A stretch of 64,000 bases of DNA from Helopsaltes ochotensis. Lineage: Eukaryota > Chordata > Aves > Passeriformes > Locustellidae. Location: positions 124,001 through 188,000 of the forward strand of contig VXBM01001303.1 of assembly GCA_013400155.1 (NCBI GenBank), written 5' to 3'. Position 1 is the first letter of the stretch; the number at the start of each line of letters is the position of its first letter. This document shows, in pieces, positions 1-12,502 of this stretch. Both the position numbers and the translations under genes were made by a program. The notes beneath the pieces were generated by a model, which was given only the letters and a program-made list of their open reading frames with translations, was not told the DNA's origin and ran no database searches.

Positions 1-923
1 TTGACAAGCTGTTGATATGGATTATTGACACTCATTTCTAGTGACTTACGTAGAGGCAAAAAAATTAATGTCATGTTTTCATTTTTCTGTACTGTGGCCT
101 AATAATGTCAAGTTATGAATTTTGCCAACATTGATTCTTTTAGGATTAAAAAAAAAAAGAAAAAAGAAAAAAAGAAAAGCAAGTGATTTCTTGCTTTTCA
201 GGTCTCTAGCAATTGTTTTACTGCAATAACAACAATTTCTTGTTTTTTCTTTAAACTGCAATTCTTATCCTAGAGAGAGTGCTTTCTCTTTTTCATTCTC
301 CTCTATGTCACTAAAACATGATTGCAAAATATGTTTATTAGTTTAAAACCAGCAGAACTTTTTCCACTGTTTACTTGTATGCACAACACTGCATATGCAG
401 CTGGAGCTTCTCACAGAGCGAGAACAGAGCAATTTCTTGTAGTGGATGCTAAGAACAATAGATAAGAACGATATATAAGAAAACACTTTTTAAAGGGACA
501 TTGACCATTTTTCTGTAATCCCTTATTTCCCCTACTGAGTATTCCAAGGTGGTCAGTCACAGGTGAGTGAAGTAGCCATCTTGTCTAGTTTTCTTTTTGT
601 AAAGCTCTAACATGCTCACGGAGTAATGAAAGCTCTCCATCACCAGATGGCAATGTTGCATGAGCCTAACCCTTGCACCTCCTCACAGGGGTGTAGCAGG
701 AGCTGTGGAAGGAAGTGGCACAATTTGTTTGGGAGAATGAGCAGCCATATTGTTAAAACTCTTTTATCTCCTTTAAAAGTACCTACAATGGAGGTCAAAA
801 AAGGATAATTTTCCACTTTGTCAAGTGCAGAGAAAATCTGGAAGGAAGTTCATATGAAATTCAGCTGGAGTAAAAAGATCAAGGACACCTTTCTTAAAGA
901 AATACATGCTTACATTTCTTTGT

Positions 924-1033
<110 letters not shown>

Positions 1034-3112
1034 GTATGAATAGTTACTGAGGGTGTAAAATTACAGTTTTTCCTAATTTTTAGGTGTCAGGTGACTGTAC
1101 CTGTTGTGGCATTGCCTAGTTTTAGTAAGCTTTTTTTTTTTTCCTCCTGAAATGACTTCTGAATGTAATTCTGCTTACACAGGATTTTCCCCCAAGAATT
1201 TACTTAAACAGAAATCATAGTGTCAGGACATATTTTGCATTGAATGTTCCATTGAGTTCACAGCTGTTCTAATCTGTTTATGTATTACACAGAACAAACA
1301 CACATGAGTCCAAAAGAGTACTCACATATTCTTTTAATGTATAAATGATAATGAGTCTACTGTTAAGATTATGATAAAATACCCTACTTCAAAACTTGTA
1401 AAAAAAGAAGTAGAAATCTAATTTACTGAAATATGAGAACAGATATTAGACAAAGTCTAATTGGAAACGCAAAGATAAACTTTAAGGTTTTCATAATAAG
1501 AAACACAATTTGATAGAGGCACACAATTGAACTCTACCTGCAAATGCACAAAACGTTCCTTTGTCTTTCCAGTAACTTTAATCTATCCATGGCATAAATA
1601 TAGCTGAAGTACTCATAATATTAGTAAATAGTTTCATGTCTTTTTTAGCTATTTTTGAGTTGAAGAAAGCCCGAGAAATATGCGTAAATTCAGGATTGTG
1701 TAGATCACGGAAAAGTAAACTGAACAGAGTGTTTTATGTTCTTGAAGTAAGTAGTAAGGGGTTTTGGCCCAATCAGTTTGTGCTTCCCCAAGACACTGAC
1801 AATAGGTGTCTTATTGCCCTTGGGTATGCCTTTAATATAGCAGGTAATTCGGCCCATTGTTTTCTAGTATTGACTCCAGGGAAAGCTAGGGTGATTTAGT
1901 GGCTTCATTAAGCACTTGGACAGAGACAATGGATCTGTGCCTAAAGTTGCACTATAAAATTAAGTACCTTTGTTCTACACTATTTTTCTCATTCTCCTTT
2001 TGTGGAAGGCAGGAGGAGAGCAAAGGCTGGTTATCAGCCATATTTCCAGTGATCCCTCACTGGTAGTGTGGGGTGCCACCAGTGATGGATGTGTCTGTAC
2101 CTTGAAACTCATGTTTATCACCCAGGGTGAAAACCATAAGGCAAGGTTGGTAAGACACACTGCACTAGTGATAAAGTCCTCTCTCAGTGGTTCCCTTGTT
2201 TTGCTATTGTCAAGCAGGACTTTTCTGATGGGTGCTGGTAAGACTGTCCTGGTTTTGAATACTCTACCAGGTGCCAGTGAGCTTAGCCATATCTCTTCTG
2301 GTTTCTGTTTGCTTGGAACCACAGCATCCTTTGCAAGGTTTCCTTCTTTCAGAAAGGCAATCTCTTCACTGCCATGTCTGCCTCCACATTTCAAAGGTTG
2401 ACTGGCAACCCATGACATCATTCATCCTAGAAAAGGAGGACTGAGATACTGGGAAACCTGATGTCAGATGAGGTGCTTGGGAGAACACAACTTATAACTG
2501 TGCCCGGAATGAGGGCTCAAGTGTATATGGACTGCCTCAATTACACCATCACCAGTAGAGTTGTGACTTCGGTATTATTCCCTCTCTGTTATTCTCTTGG
2601 TGAAGAAGTTCTTCCGAAAGCAAAATGTCATTGCAACTACAATTTGACATCTTGTAGTAAAGTGGTTTGTTTATATGTTGGAGCTGGATAGGCAAAACAT
2701 GTGTGCAAATATGGCAAGATATTCCATTATGATTGTGTTGCTCACTCAGGCTGACTCACTTATCCAGACCACTGTACAGTAAGACATCAAACTATTGTCA
2801 CCGTGACAACACGTTTCCTTCTAATTTCACAGTGGTAATTTTGACAGAACAGAAGGGCTATATGTGAAGTCTGCACCTTTTAAAGCAGATTTGGAATGAC
2901 AGGATAAATTATAGCATTATTGTGTAATGTGTGGAAACTACAGTCTTTGCAATTTCAGGCTCCAGCAAAATTGCTTCTTCTTCGTGGTATGGATATCAGA
3001 CTTCAAGTGGATTTCACAAAATCTCCTCTAGATATCTAAATTAAAATCTATTTCAAAGAAAACTCTTAATCAGCAATTCTCAATAGGATTACTACCACAA
3101 TGCACTTTTTTT

Positions 3113-3114
<2 letters not shown>

Positions 3115-3144
<30 letters not shown>
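3115..3144. repeat. poly(T) tract, 30 bp
   Basis: Thirty consecutive T residues in an AT-rich neighbourhood. No element is visible beside it. Confidence 0.97.
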
Positions 3145-4371
3145 CCTAAGGAAGTTGCAAGCCTTGTATTTAATTTTTTTTTTCCTGGAAGGAAAATACA
3201 AAGTAAGATAGTAAGAACAAAGAAATGATTTCCCTTTTCTGAAAGACTCAATGATATAGATTTAAAATCTCAACTGGGAGAAACATTCTTCCCCCTAATC
3301 CCCCAGGCTCTACCATATTATATATATTTTTCCCCACTGATAAATTAATTCTTACTGACATTTTATCAAGATTTACCTTGCTCAGTTTGAACTTCATGGA
3401 GGTCAATCATCTCTATTTGGTTTTGGGTTTTCTGTTAAACTTAAACAAGTTTTGTAGTGTGTTTGGCTATAATTAATAAAAGAGTACCATAAAAATAGAT
3501 CCCAGCTTCTCTGGGATATAAAATGATTTTAAAATGTCATTAATTGTTTTTTTTTTAAAGAATTAATAATTTCACAAGGCAGCATTTTAAGCTCTGAACA
3601 ATGATACGAACTAATTTACCAGCACAAAACTGATGGAAAAGTCATGATTGCCATTTGTTGTGCAATGCTAATGAAACCCATTCTCCATTGGGTAGCCTAT
3701 TGTGTTGTCAAACTAAAAATCAAAAAAGCCTGATGCAGTGATCTAGAAGATATGGGGAATTGGCCTGTTCCTTTTGGAGCAAATGGCTCTGTATTGACAG
3801 TCCAGCTGGAGCTGGAAAACTCTCCTGTGTGCTACTTTTGTGTTATGAGCTGATGGCATATCTTAGCCTTGTGACCAGAGTGGGCTGCCTAACCAATTTC
3901 ACTCAGCTCTTACCTGCCTGTAGGAGCTGTTACCAGCAGAGAATGAACATGGTGATAACAATTCACACAGAGATCATGAAAACCTCCCAGACCTACTACT
4001 CCACAGCCACTTCCTCAATGTTGCTGGTAGGAGGCCAGTGAGCATTTGGCCTCAACTTGTACTTCCTCTTATGGCTCCAAGGCATAACTCCAGTCAAGCT
4101 GTACCTACAGAAATGAGCACCTAAAGAAAATCCTAAATTCCCACATTTTTCATTAGTTGTCCCCCCATTTTTACAATCAAAAGAAGCTAGGAATTGATTA
4201 TAAGTCACAAAGAGGTCAGTGGATATTCTTCAATTTTGGTTGCAACACAGGGCATCGAACCCTCACACAATTAAGAAACTGGGAAACTAAAGGACAATTT
4301 TGGTTTAAGAAAAGTAGTACAAAATTTGACTCTCAACAGTAATTGGCAGCAAAAGAGAAACTTGGGGGCTT

Positions 4372-4394
4372 GATTTGTTTCTCAATGTAGTGGT
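4372..4394 (+). repeat. 23-bp direct repeat, copy A, across the LTR edge
   Basis: Identical over 23 bp to 4989-5011. The first 14 bp lie in flanking DNA and the last 9 bp are the LTR terminus TGTAGTGGT. See copy B. Confidence 0.95.
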
Positions 4395-4516
4395 TTCATG
4401 TTCACCTCTGTTTTTGTTTACTAAATTTAATGTAGTAGTCTAAATGTTTTTCTGTTGTGAGATAGGATTAAGGAGAAAAAGGCAGAACAGGCCGAACTTA
4501 AGGTAAACAGATAGAT

Positions 4517-4522
4517 TTTATT
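4517..4522 (-). promoter_or_regulatory. AATAAA polyadenylation signal of the 1.5-kb LTR
   Basis: AATAAA on the minus strand, about 130 bp before the LTR 3' terminus, followed by a T-rich stretch as in other avian LTRs. Confidence 0.6.
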
Positions 4523-4988
4523 AACACACACTAAAAGGAGGAAAAGAGGGAAAAAAATTGAAATTGAAACCTTCAAAACACTCATCCTCCCCCCACAAAC
4601 TGTTCACTTTCTCACAACCAGCCTAAAGAGACAACCTGTGATTTTCAGTCAGTTTCACCATTTGCAAATGCTCTTTCATCACTTCAGGAGAGGAGTCTCT
4701 CTTAGAGTCATGGATCCCACTGACAACCTAGAATAGTTCTCTTGTGGGTTTTAACTGGCACAAAAACAGCCACCCGGGGAAACCTGCTTCCGTGACCTCC
4801 CCTCCCATTAGTAGTTTCCCAAGCTGCTTATGGGTCATGGGAACTCAGGGATACTGGGATGTCACTTTTTAAAGATTAACAACTCAAAAGGCAAAGAGAT
4901 TCTTCATCTCAGGGAACAGAGATGTCTTCCCACTTCTTCACTGGTGCAGAGGGCTTCTTATCTCAATCTCTGTTCAAGCGTCTCATGA

Positions 4989-5011
4989 GATTTGTTTCTC
5001 AATGTAGTGGT
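4989..5011 (+). repeat. 23-bp direct repeat, copy B, inside the LTR
   Basis: Exact match to 4372-4394. Weaker similarity continues for about 15 bp to the right of both copies, but none is seen to the left. Confidence 0.95.
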
Positions 5012-5698
5012 CTCAGTGATCACTTAGTCCTTCACAAACACCTTTGCTCAAAATCCACGCACTAATGTAAACAACATCTCCCTAAATGCATATCTTTCCC
5101 ATGATTTAAAGGATAATCTACATATAAAGTTCATTTCCATGGCTTAATGAGAGAAATTCAGCTTAAAATAGCAATCTCCTCAAACCCTTCTCCCAAAGGT
5201 CTTTTCACTCTCTCTCTCCATATGACTTAACGCTCTGTCTTCTTTATGTTCACTCAGTCTCTTTTCTTCTTATTCAAAAGGAGGATTAGGGTTTTTAAGA
5301 AGTCCCATCTGTGTCAGGAAAGAGTTAAATCTGCCCAGAGTCTCTCTCTTTCTCTCTCGAGCTGGCTTCCCCCGCCGAGAGATTGGCGATCAGAGCAGGG
5401 GCAGTCAGAAATCTTAAATGCTGTAAAATGCCTCCTTGCCCACCCCATAGCTGATATCAGGGGCCTGGCGGACAGCACTCCCGGCTCGGCCGGCTCCAGG
5501 GGTAGGATTTAAAATTAGCTGATGTTGAGCTGCAGCCTCCTACCCTCCCTGGCGGGAGCCGATGGATGCCCTCAGCGCCCGCAGGAGTGGTGGGGAGCGG
5601 CGGGGCCTGGCCGGCCCGGGCCCTTCCAACAGAACGGCTGAGGCCATGCCGCCTGTTCAGCTGGCGGAAGGAAAAGGACTGGCTTGGACACACGCCAG

Positions 5699-5705
5699 AT
5701 TTATA
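5699..5705 (-). promoter_or_regulatory. TATA-like box of the 1.5-kb LTR
   Basis: TATAAAT on the minus strand in the context CCATATAAATC, just upstream in that orientation of the CpG-rich leader. This is the expected LTR core promoter position. Activity is inference. Confidence 0.55.
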
Positions 5706-5877
5706 TGGGTATTCCTCCAAAGTCGTATTCAACATTCTCAGTGATCAAAACACAGGTCAATAGCTAAAATTAACTTCTGATAGGTCCCTGTCTTTTCCAA
5801 AACAATTCCAGGGTCCTAACGGGACAATATTCTATATTTCTGTTTAACTAAAAATCAAACTGTGTTAACCCCTGACA

Positions 5878-8800
5878 CTCACCAAAATGAGAAGATATGC
5901 CATGCAGATCATAGGCTGTAGTAACTGTGTCTGCATATTCTAAAACCTGTTTTTAGAATAAAGAAGAGTTTTATTTACCTGAGATTTTATAAAATGTACT
6001 GCAGCTACAGAGATAATTCCTTTGAGAAAAAAGGTTGAAGAACCCCAGGGTTTTGAGAAATTATGTTTACAGACAATTTTAAAATTTTGAGTTACATTTG
6101 CAGACGGTTGCAGCTGTCCCATTTAAAGAGCATGGAAGTTCCTTAGAGGTTAGACACTGTCTCTTACTCAATTTCAGTGTCTGAGAAATACCAATCCCTA
6201 ATCTTTTCTCTCCCTAGAATTCTCTAGGGTATGTGCCACTGCCCATTACATCTTTTAATTAATGTGATAATTGCTGTGCATGGAGTTTAATACCAGTTCA
6301 GTCAGCTTATACTGGGAAGCCTGATGTTTGGTATTTTTTGAAAACATAGATAAGACCAATTTTACTTGCTATGTTCATTGTGTAAGGTCCAGATGAAGCT
6401 CACATATCCATTCCTCAGCACAGGCAGTTAGACCTGATATTAATTGCCATCAGGTTCTTTACAGGAGATGCCTCCTATCCCCATTTACACTTTGTCAACT
6501 TCACCACGTTTGTGGGGTTTTTTTGTTTGTTTGTTTGTTTTGTTTTGTTTTTTTTCCATGCAAGCTGGTCATTGCTACTGCTCTAAGTTACTGCTCTGAT
6601 TCTTTTAACACAGAAACCAGTTAGTAGTAGAAATAATAGCACATAAATATAGAATAAGGTATTCAGTGTTTTTAAAAAACAGAATAGGTTTCTTTTCTTT
6701 TCCTTCATGGGCATTAAAGGGCTAAAATCTTGGGTTGGGGAGAATGAATAAAGCACAAGGAGCAATACATAAAACAGCTCATAAGACTTCTGAAAACACT
6801 CTCTTAAAACTTAATTGCCTAGTTTTGATAGTACACATATGAGCTGGATTTTGTCACAGAACTATTCCTATGCTTCCTTGGACAAAGACTTCTTTTCCTG
6901 TCATCTGTAACATCTGTTAACTGCTTGTTCTTGAAGGCATGCTGGCTTTAAGGATTTTATGAGAAAAAGCACACCTTTTGGTTTAAAAATTTTTCAGCTA
7001 CTGAGCCTGTATTGTTCAGGTGCTCTTTTGTCCAACACAATGTGTAAATCAAATTAAAAGAGGAATTCAGAAAAAACAGACTTCATGCATGAGCCATAGG
7101 TAACAATCTAGAACAGTAGTTTTAGATAAGGTAGAAAGGGATACACTAAGAGGTTACTTGTGTTAAGTGGTTTCAGGAAGCCTGGATATGTTTAGGTTTT
7201 ACTTTAATATGCAGTATAATAACATTCATAGCAAAAAATTCTTGTATTCTCCACTGCCAGAGGAGTGGAGATTTTATAATTTCAGTTAGGACGTGAAGAC
7301 TTTATAGCACCCAATGTTCTCTGAAGTAGTTTCCTTCTTATTTTTCATTGTCATCCCTGCCATTCTTATCAAATACTTTGATCACTTCTCCAGTGCAGAT
7401 GCTGACATTTTTCCTGTGCTTTAGGGACTCTGAAATGCCTTGAAATATTGGTTCATTTGTTATGAGATTTTCGCAAGATTTATGGAAATCATATCCAGTA
7501 CTTGATGTTTTCATCCGTGTTTCCTGCAGTCTCAACTGTTTTTGTGAGTATGTTGGTTTCTTTTCCACTGCTGGTTTGTGGAGTGCCTACCCCTCCTGTC
7601 AGTGGGATCTGGAGCTGTCAGGGGTAGCTGTCAGGTCCAAACACTGCTATCAGCTCTGCTGGTGCTCAGCTGCCAGTCTTTGATGCAGTGGAGTTCCCCT
7701 GTAGTCTGCGCATCATAAAAAAATAGTACTTAGGTACTCATCTGCTCACTTCTTGAGTTCTTCAGCATCCTGTCTAAAAACTGATGAATGTGTGGTAATT
7801 AATTGCCTGGTATCTAGCCTCAAGAGCAACAGCTGGGTGCCGAGTGAAAAATGGACAAAAAAAAAAGACTAAAGAGCATCAGAAAAGAATTGTTCAAATT
7901 ACTGCATTAGGGTTCTGGCTGCTCTAGTACGCTTTATCTAAGGATCTCAGGAACCAGCTGCTTCAATGAAGGGTTAACAAATCATGAAATAGGCAACTAT
8001 GGAACAATCAAATCAAATAGGAGGATTATTTTCAGGTTTTACTGAATTTAGTAAAAAAAGAAAAGAGCTAGAGCACTTTTTTATAACTGGATACAGAAAT
8101 AAGCTCCAATGTTCCCTTATGCTTACTTGAAAGGTAAACAGAGATATTCCTTTAAATTCTCCTGGCCTTAAAAACTGAAGGACAACTCCCTGCCCCTTAC
8201 ACCCAATGTGATTTGAACTCAAATATTTAAGTAACATTGATTTCATTGGCATTTTTCAAAGACAAGTATAAAACTTCTTGCAGTGATACATACAGGTTAC
8301 TGGACAGGAATGGATTTACCTAAACATAGGGAGAACCTACCTCTGCACTTTGACCTACTAATTAAGTGAAGATCAAGAAGCAGGATGTAAGAAGAAACAG
8401 CGGATGATCATAAAAGGTCTTTAGATAGGACAGCAACATTAAGTATATTCATTCAAGAAAGCTAATAAAAGTAAAAAAATAGTCTTGCATGTGAACACAT
8501 AAGTGAAACAATGTGGGTTATAAACAGGAGAAGCTGCAAATCTTAATACACAGTCAGAAACATAGTTTAATTAGTATAATGGGGTTTGTGGCATTACTCA
8601 TTACTGGAGTGCTAGTATTCCTGTGTATATTTTGCTCGGGCAGAAAAAAGTGTGATCTTGAACATGTGTAAGACAATATGCTTGCCCTGAAATTTTGAGT
8701 ACATGTAGAGTTAGACTTGTTCAAAGTCTATGATACAAAATACAGACTTATATGGCAGAAGTATGGGTGATAATTTATGTAAAAAAATATGGAAAGTACC

Positions 8801-9519
8801 AGCTGAAAAACAGTGTTCAGTGGAAGATCATAACAAATCCAAGTGAAGATCCGGACTGTCCAACTGAACACAGGAACTGACAGGCAAAAAATTAATTTTG
8901 TTAAAGAACAAGTAGAGAGGAAAATCAAGGATGAAACTTCCTGAGGTTTTGAACTAAAAATGATTGAAACAGAAATAAGATTTTGTGATCTTTGGGACAA
9001 GACGAAGTAGAAAACAAACAAAGAAAAAGATTATGGACTTACAGAAAACAGATTTCTATTAGTTCTCAGGATTTTTACTTAAGGTTACATAGGAAGAAAA
9101 CTGGATAGAATAGGTCAGGTACGTAGAGTAAATAAGCCCAAGTCATGGCAGCTTTGTTTTCTTCAAGGAGTGACTAAACACAAAATGCAGACTTGGTTAT
9201 CTGGTTGACAGGCTGATGGAAACAAAGTCTAATGGGAATATGTAGTAACAAAGTTGGAAAGTCAAGGTACGAAATGAGGTTAAGTAGCAGAAAATGTCAA
9301 GGGTAAAAGGAATGCATTTTAAAATGAGTTAATTATAAATTCCACAAATCTATTGCTAGCAAAAAGAAATTGAAGGGAAAAGAAAACCCTTTCCAAACAT
9401 CACATGATATATATGAGCCTTGTTACATTTAGTCTTCGCAAAAAGATCAGTCAAGAGCAGATGGCTAACACAACACTGATGACAAAGGTTTTAAGCTGAA
9501 CTCTGGAAAAGACAGATAA
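5878..9519. other. AT-rich unique sequence, no gene recognised
   Basis: All frames are short and stop-interrupted. From about 8280 onwards the plus strand is purine-rich, which would fit further decayed CR1 ORF2 sequence upstream of the fragment at 9520, but I cannot align it. A T/G-rich tract lies at 6518-6555. Confidence 0.65.
6518..6555 (+). repeat. (TTTG)n-like low-complexity tract
   Basis: T runs separated by single G residues at 4-5 bp spacing. Simple-sequence DNA. Confidence 0.9.
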
Positions 9520-9760
9520 GAGATCACTTGAATAAATTAGATGTTTTTAAACTGTCTGGTCAGATAAACTTCGTAACAGTATGCTTAGTGATGCTGCCTA
9601 AGCAATTTCAGAACGGTTGGAATTTGCCTTTGACAATTGGTGGAGGAATGCTCTGCAACAGGAGTGTTAGAAAAATAGCAAACGTGGTGCCTGGTACTGA
9701 CTTTTATGTGGAAAGGGGAGATTCTTTGCCTTATATAGAAAAGGGAAACATGGACTAATG
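9520..9760 (+). pseudogene. Ancient CR1-type LINE reverse-transcriptase remnant
   Basis: The plus-strand translation contains pieces resembling the start of a CR1 ORF2 reverse-transcriptase domain: KLDVFKLSGQINF near the start, QFQNGWNLPL in the middle and IANVVPGTDFYVERGD near the end. In CR1 proteins these segments precede the catalytic palm, in the order KLDVFKSAGPDK, ISEPL, then ANVVPIFKKG. Several key residues are lost and the match is weak, so this is an old non-functional copy. It may belong to the same element as the fragment at 11071-11418, although the spacing between them is about three times that expected for an uninterrupted CR1. An alternative is a related L2/CR1-clade LINE. Confidence 0.5.
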
Positions 9761-11070
9761 TGCTAGTTTAGCTCCAAGACTCTGAGATTTTGAAAAATAA
9801 CAGAATAACTAGCCTGTATTGATTGAAAGCAAAATAAGTCAAAATAAATTGTAGTAAGGTAAAGAGGCATGTGGACAGGGGAGATACAATAAATGCCACC
9901 AGCTTTTTACACTGGTTAATACAGTAGCCAAAAATGGCTAAAAAATGAAACACTGTCTCAATTGAAAATATTGCAGAGGTGAGTAGCAACATTTATAGAA
10001 TCTGTTGGAATGGGTTTATGTGTATTTCATGGCTCCATAAAGGGTCTAAGGTTCTTCAGATTTTAATGGAGATTAAAAGCTCTTATTTACATTTGGAGAT
10101 GACTAACTGTAGGATAAAAAATTATAAAATGACCTGGGGAAAAACTAAGATGAAACTCAAGAGAGGACAAGCTAACATGTTGACAGATGAACTCAATAAA
10201 TACAGGCTGGGTACTCTTAAGGAAAATTTGGTTATTATCTCATGCACGAGAAACATGAATGGGTGACAATATTGCTTACTAAATAACATGTATGATCTCT
10301 TACCAAAGGAACATCTGGGTTTGGGCATGTAAGAAGAATCATAGATAAATTGAGGTGAATTCATAGAAGAACAGTGCATGAGCAAATGTGACCTGCAAGA
10401 AAAAATTGAAAGTTCTGTAAATGTTCATCTTCAAGAAAAGGTTAGGAAAACACTGAGAGCCAATTACTAATACAATTAGAAGGGTGCTCGCTAAAAGGAA
10501 AAGAATGGATTGTTCTCCCTTTTGTGGAGAGTGCTAATGAGCCCAGATTGCAAGATGGAAAAAAGGTCAAGGTAGAAATCAGCAAAAATCCTTTCCACTG
10601 GTAATGCCGTTGACACTGGAGTACATGGCTTGCATGGCATTATGGATTTTGCATTTCTGGTGATCTTTCTGTTCATTTTGATAGATGCATTGTCTGGTAT
10701 GTTTGATCCACAGAAGAATGAATGAAAACGTCTTCACTAGTCTTTTTTTTTTTTAATTTTCTGCAAAACTGTTTTTCTGTATACATCCTATGCAGTGCAA
10801 GTGTCTGATAATTCAAACTGGATTTTGAGTTGAAAAGTGATCACTTCTGAGCACTGCATTGATTTTTCTTGAAATTTTATCTTAATAAAAAAATTCTGTG
10901 GAACTAGGATAATCTTATGTGAGTTTGATTTTAATTAAAAAAATGTTTCACAAATGTTTAAAGATCTTTTTTTTTTTTTTAATCCACAAAGCAAGAAAGT
11001 AACCTAAATAGAGGTGAAGCAAGTAAAACTTCAAATGGATAGAAAAATCAAGAAATCGTTGATCATAGTT
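9761..11070. other. Purine-rich sequence between two CR1 remnants, no gene recognised
   Basis: Short frames only (longest about 95 aa). The region may be insertion plus decayed LINE sequence, but I cannot assign it. Confidence 0.55.
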
Positions 11071-11418
11071 TCACAGGGCTCAATTTTAGGGCCAGTGCTC
11101 ATTAGTATTTTTTATAAATTATCTGGATGCAGGAGTCAAATGTACAATAAGTTAATTTGATGATGATTCTGAATTTGGAGGAGCTATGGACTTCCTTGGT
11201 GATAGAGGGGATCTTGTAGAGAGAAGTGGTCTGAACACAAAGAGTGATCAGTCACTAGAGCAGTATAACCAGGGAAGTGGTCAGAGGCCTGACAGAGCTG
11301 AAGGAGCATCTGGATGACCTCTTACAGTTTAATTTTAAGTAGCCCATGAAGAGCAGGGAGTTGGACTTGCTGACTGCTATGAGTCTCTTCCAGTTTGAGA
11401 TTTTTTGTGATGCTATAA
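11071..11418 (+). mobile_element. Degenerate CR1 LINE: RT palm piece joined to a 3' tail
   Basis: The DNA at 11071-11180 matches the CR1 reverse-transcriptase stretch that encodes GSVLGPVLFNIFINDLDAG and runs into the (A/Y)ADD active-site region. Here it reads as QGSILGPVLISIF followed by a frameshift and stops. From about 11270 it matches a CR1 3' end: GGAAGTGGTCA, then a GAGTTGGACTTGCTG block, ending near GTGATGCTATAATC, a decayed form of the octamer-like CR1 terminus. The coding sequence between these parts is deleted. Non-functional. Confidence 0.75.
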
Positions 11419-12479
11419 TCCACATTCTATTTGAGATATTTTGTGTTTCTATAATCTACAAAAACCCCCACCTGGACAGAGTAAAATATGTTGCATGAAC
11501 CTTTATGAGAGTGAGAAACAAAAAACATTAACAGCTATTACAATAACGATAGCAATGTATTTCTGTACATATGCAATTGAGACTTCATTGGGCCACATGC
11601 TACACCAGAAAATGTAAAGAAAATGGCAAGGGTAGATATGCTTTCTGATGCTTACTGAGGACTCCCTGTCTGAAACTTGATGTTAGGTAGCCCATACTTT
11701 GTTTTCCTACAGCTGAATTTAGTCTTAATTAAAATCCTTTGTTTAATATGAAAGTCTATAACTATGACATATAGTTACCCAAGGAAATCAAAACAAAACT
11801 TGAAAAAAAACCAACATACATATTGAGTTAGCATGAAGCTGAGCAGCAATTTTCTGTTAAATTATATTGATTTTTGCTATACTTGAATTTTAGAAAAAGT
11901 ATATCCAGGGCTGCTAACATTCAATTCATGTTAATTACAAAGACTGTAAAGTTGTGCTTTCTGTGATCTACAGACTGACATTGCTACAGATTCTGGAAAT
12001 ATGGAAGATCAGTCCTGGAGCTTATGAGTAATCCCACTAAATCTAATGAAGTTTCACGCTGGCAAGGAATCACAGTCCCTGGTGTATTTAACTTGTATTT
12101 AGTTTATTTTATTACATTTTAAAACTTTAAGATTTCAATCTATAGCTAGTAATTTTAATGCTGCAATTATCTGAACATACATTCTAGGCATGAATTTACA
12201 AAGCTATTGGAATGCTGTGTTTATCTGGAAAAATGAGAAAATCAAAGTTGCAGCAGGCAAGAAATTGTATAATTCCAGTCAATTTCTATCTCAGAGATAA
12301 ATAGGAACCTTGCATGCAATCATCATGAGGTTGAGAGATTGGCAATTTGAGAAAAAAATAGAAAAGGGGCCTTTCTCTGCTAATTGTTAGCAGACAAATA
12401 ATGGAAATAAATAGAAATAAGACATTTGTACTGCAGATTCTCCCTCCTTAAGCTAGGCAGAGTCTGTAAAACACCTGCA
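11419..12479. other. AT-rich unique sequence, no gene recognised
   Basis: Stop-rich in all frames. I see no repeat family. Confidence 0.7.
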
Positions 12480-12502
12480 GACAACAGGCTGAAGATTTCT
12501 GG

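Larger units (their letters stand above)
4386..5877 (-). mobile_element. Solo LTR of an avian endogenous retrovirus (about 1.49 kb)
   Basis: Read on the minus strand it starts TGTCAGGGGTTAAC and ends AACCACTACA, the TG...CA termini of an LTR. It carries a TATA-like TATAAAT (5699-5705), a CpG-rich transcribed leader (about 5440-5650) and an AATAAA signal (4517-4522) near the 3' end. The flanking 5-mers CTCAA (4381-4385) and CTCAC (5878-5882) match at 4 of 5 positions and are probably the decayed target-site duplication. No gag, pol or env sequence adjoins it, so it is a solo LTR left by LTR-LTR recombination. The TATA-to-poly(A) distance of about 1.2 kb is long for an LTR, and an internal 23-bp repeat suggests that the 4395-4988 part may be a later addition. 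The family is not named with confidence. Confidence 0.8.

Noticed and set aside
4063..4100. Similarity to 20983-21020 (ATGGCTCCAAG...CTCCAG...TCAAGC), considered as a dispersed repeat
   Set aside because: The match is short, gapped and does not extend to either side. It could easily be chance.
5457..5744. Overlapping 92-, 65- and 60-aa GC-rich frames
   Set aside because: They fall in the CpG-rich leader of an LTR, where stops are rare by base composition.
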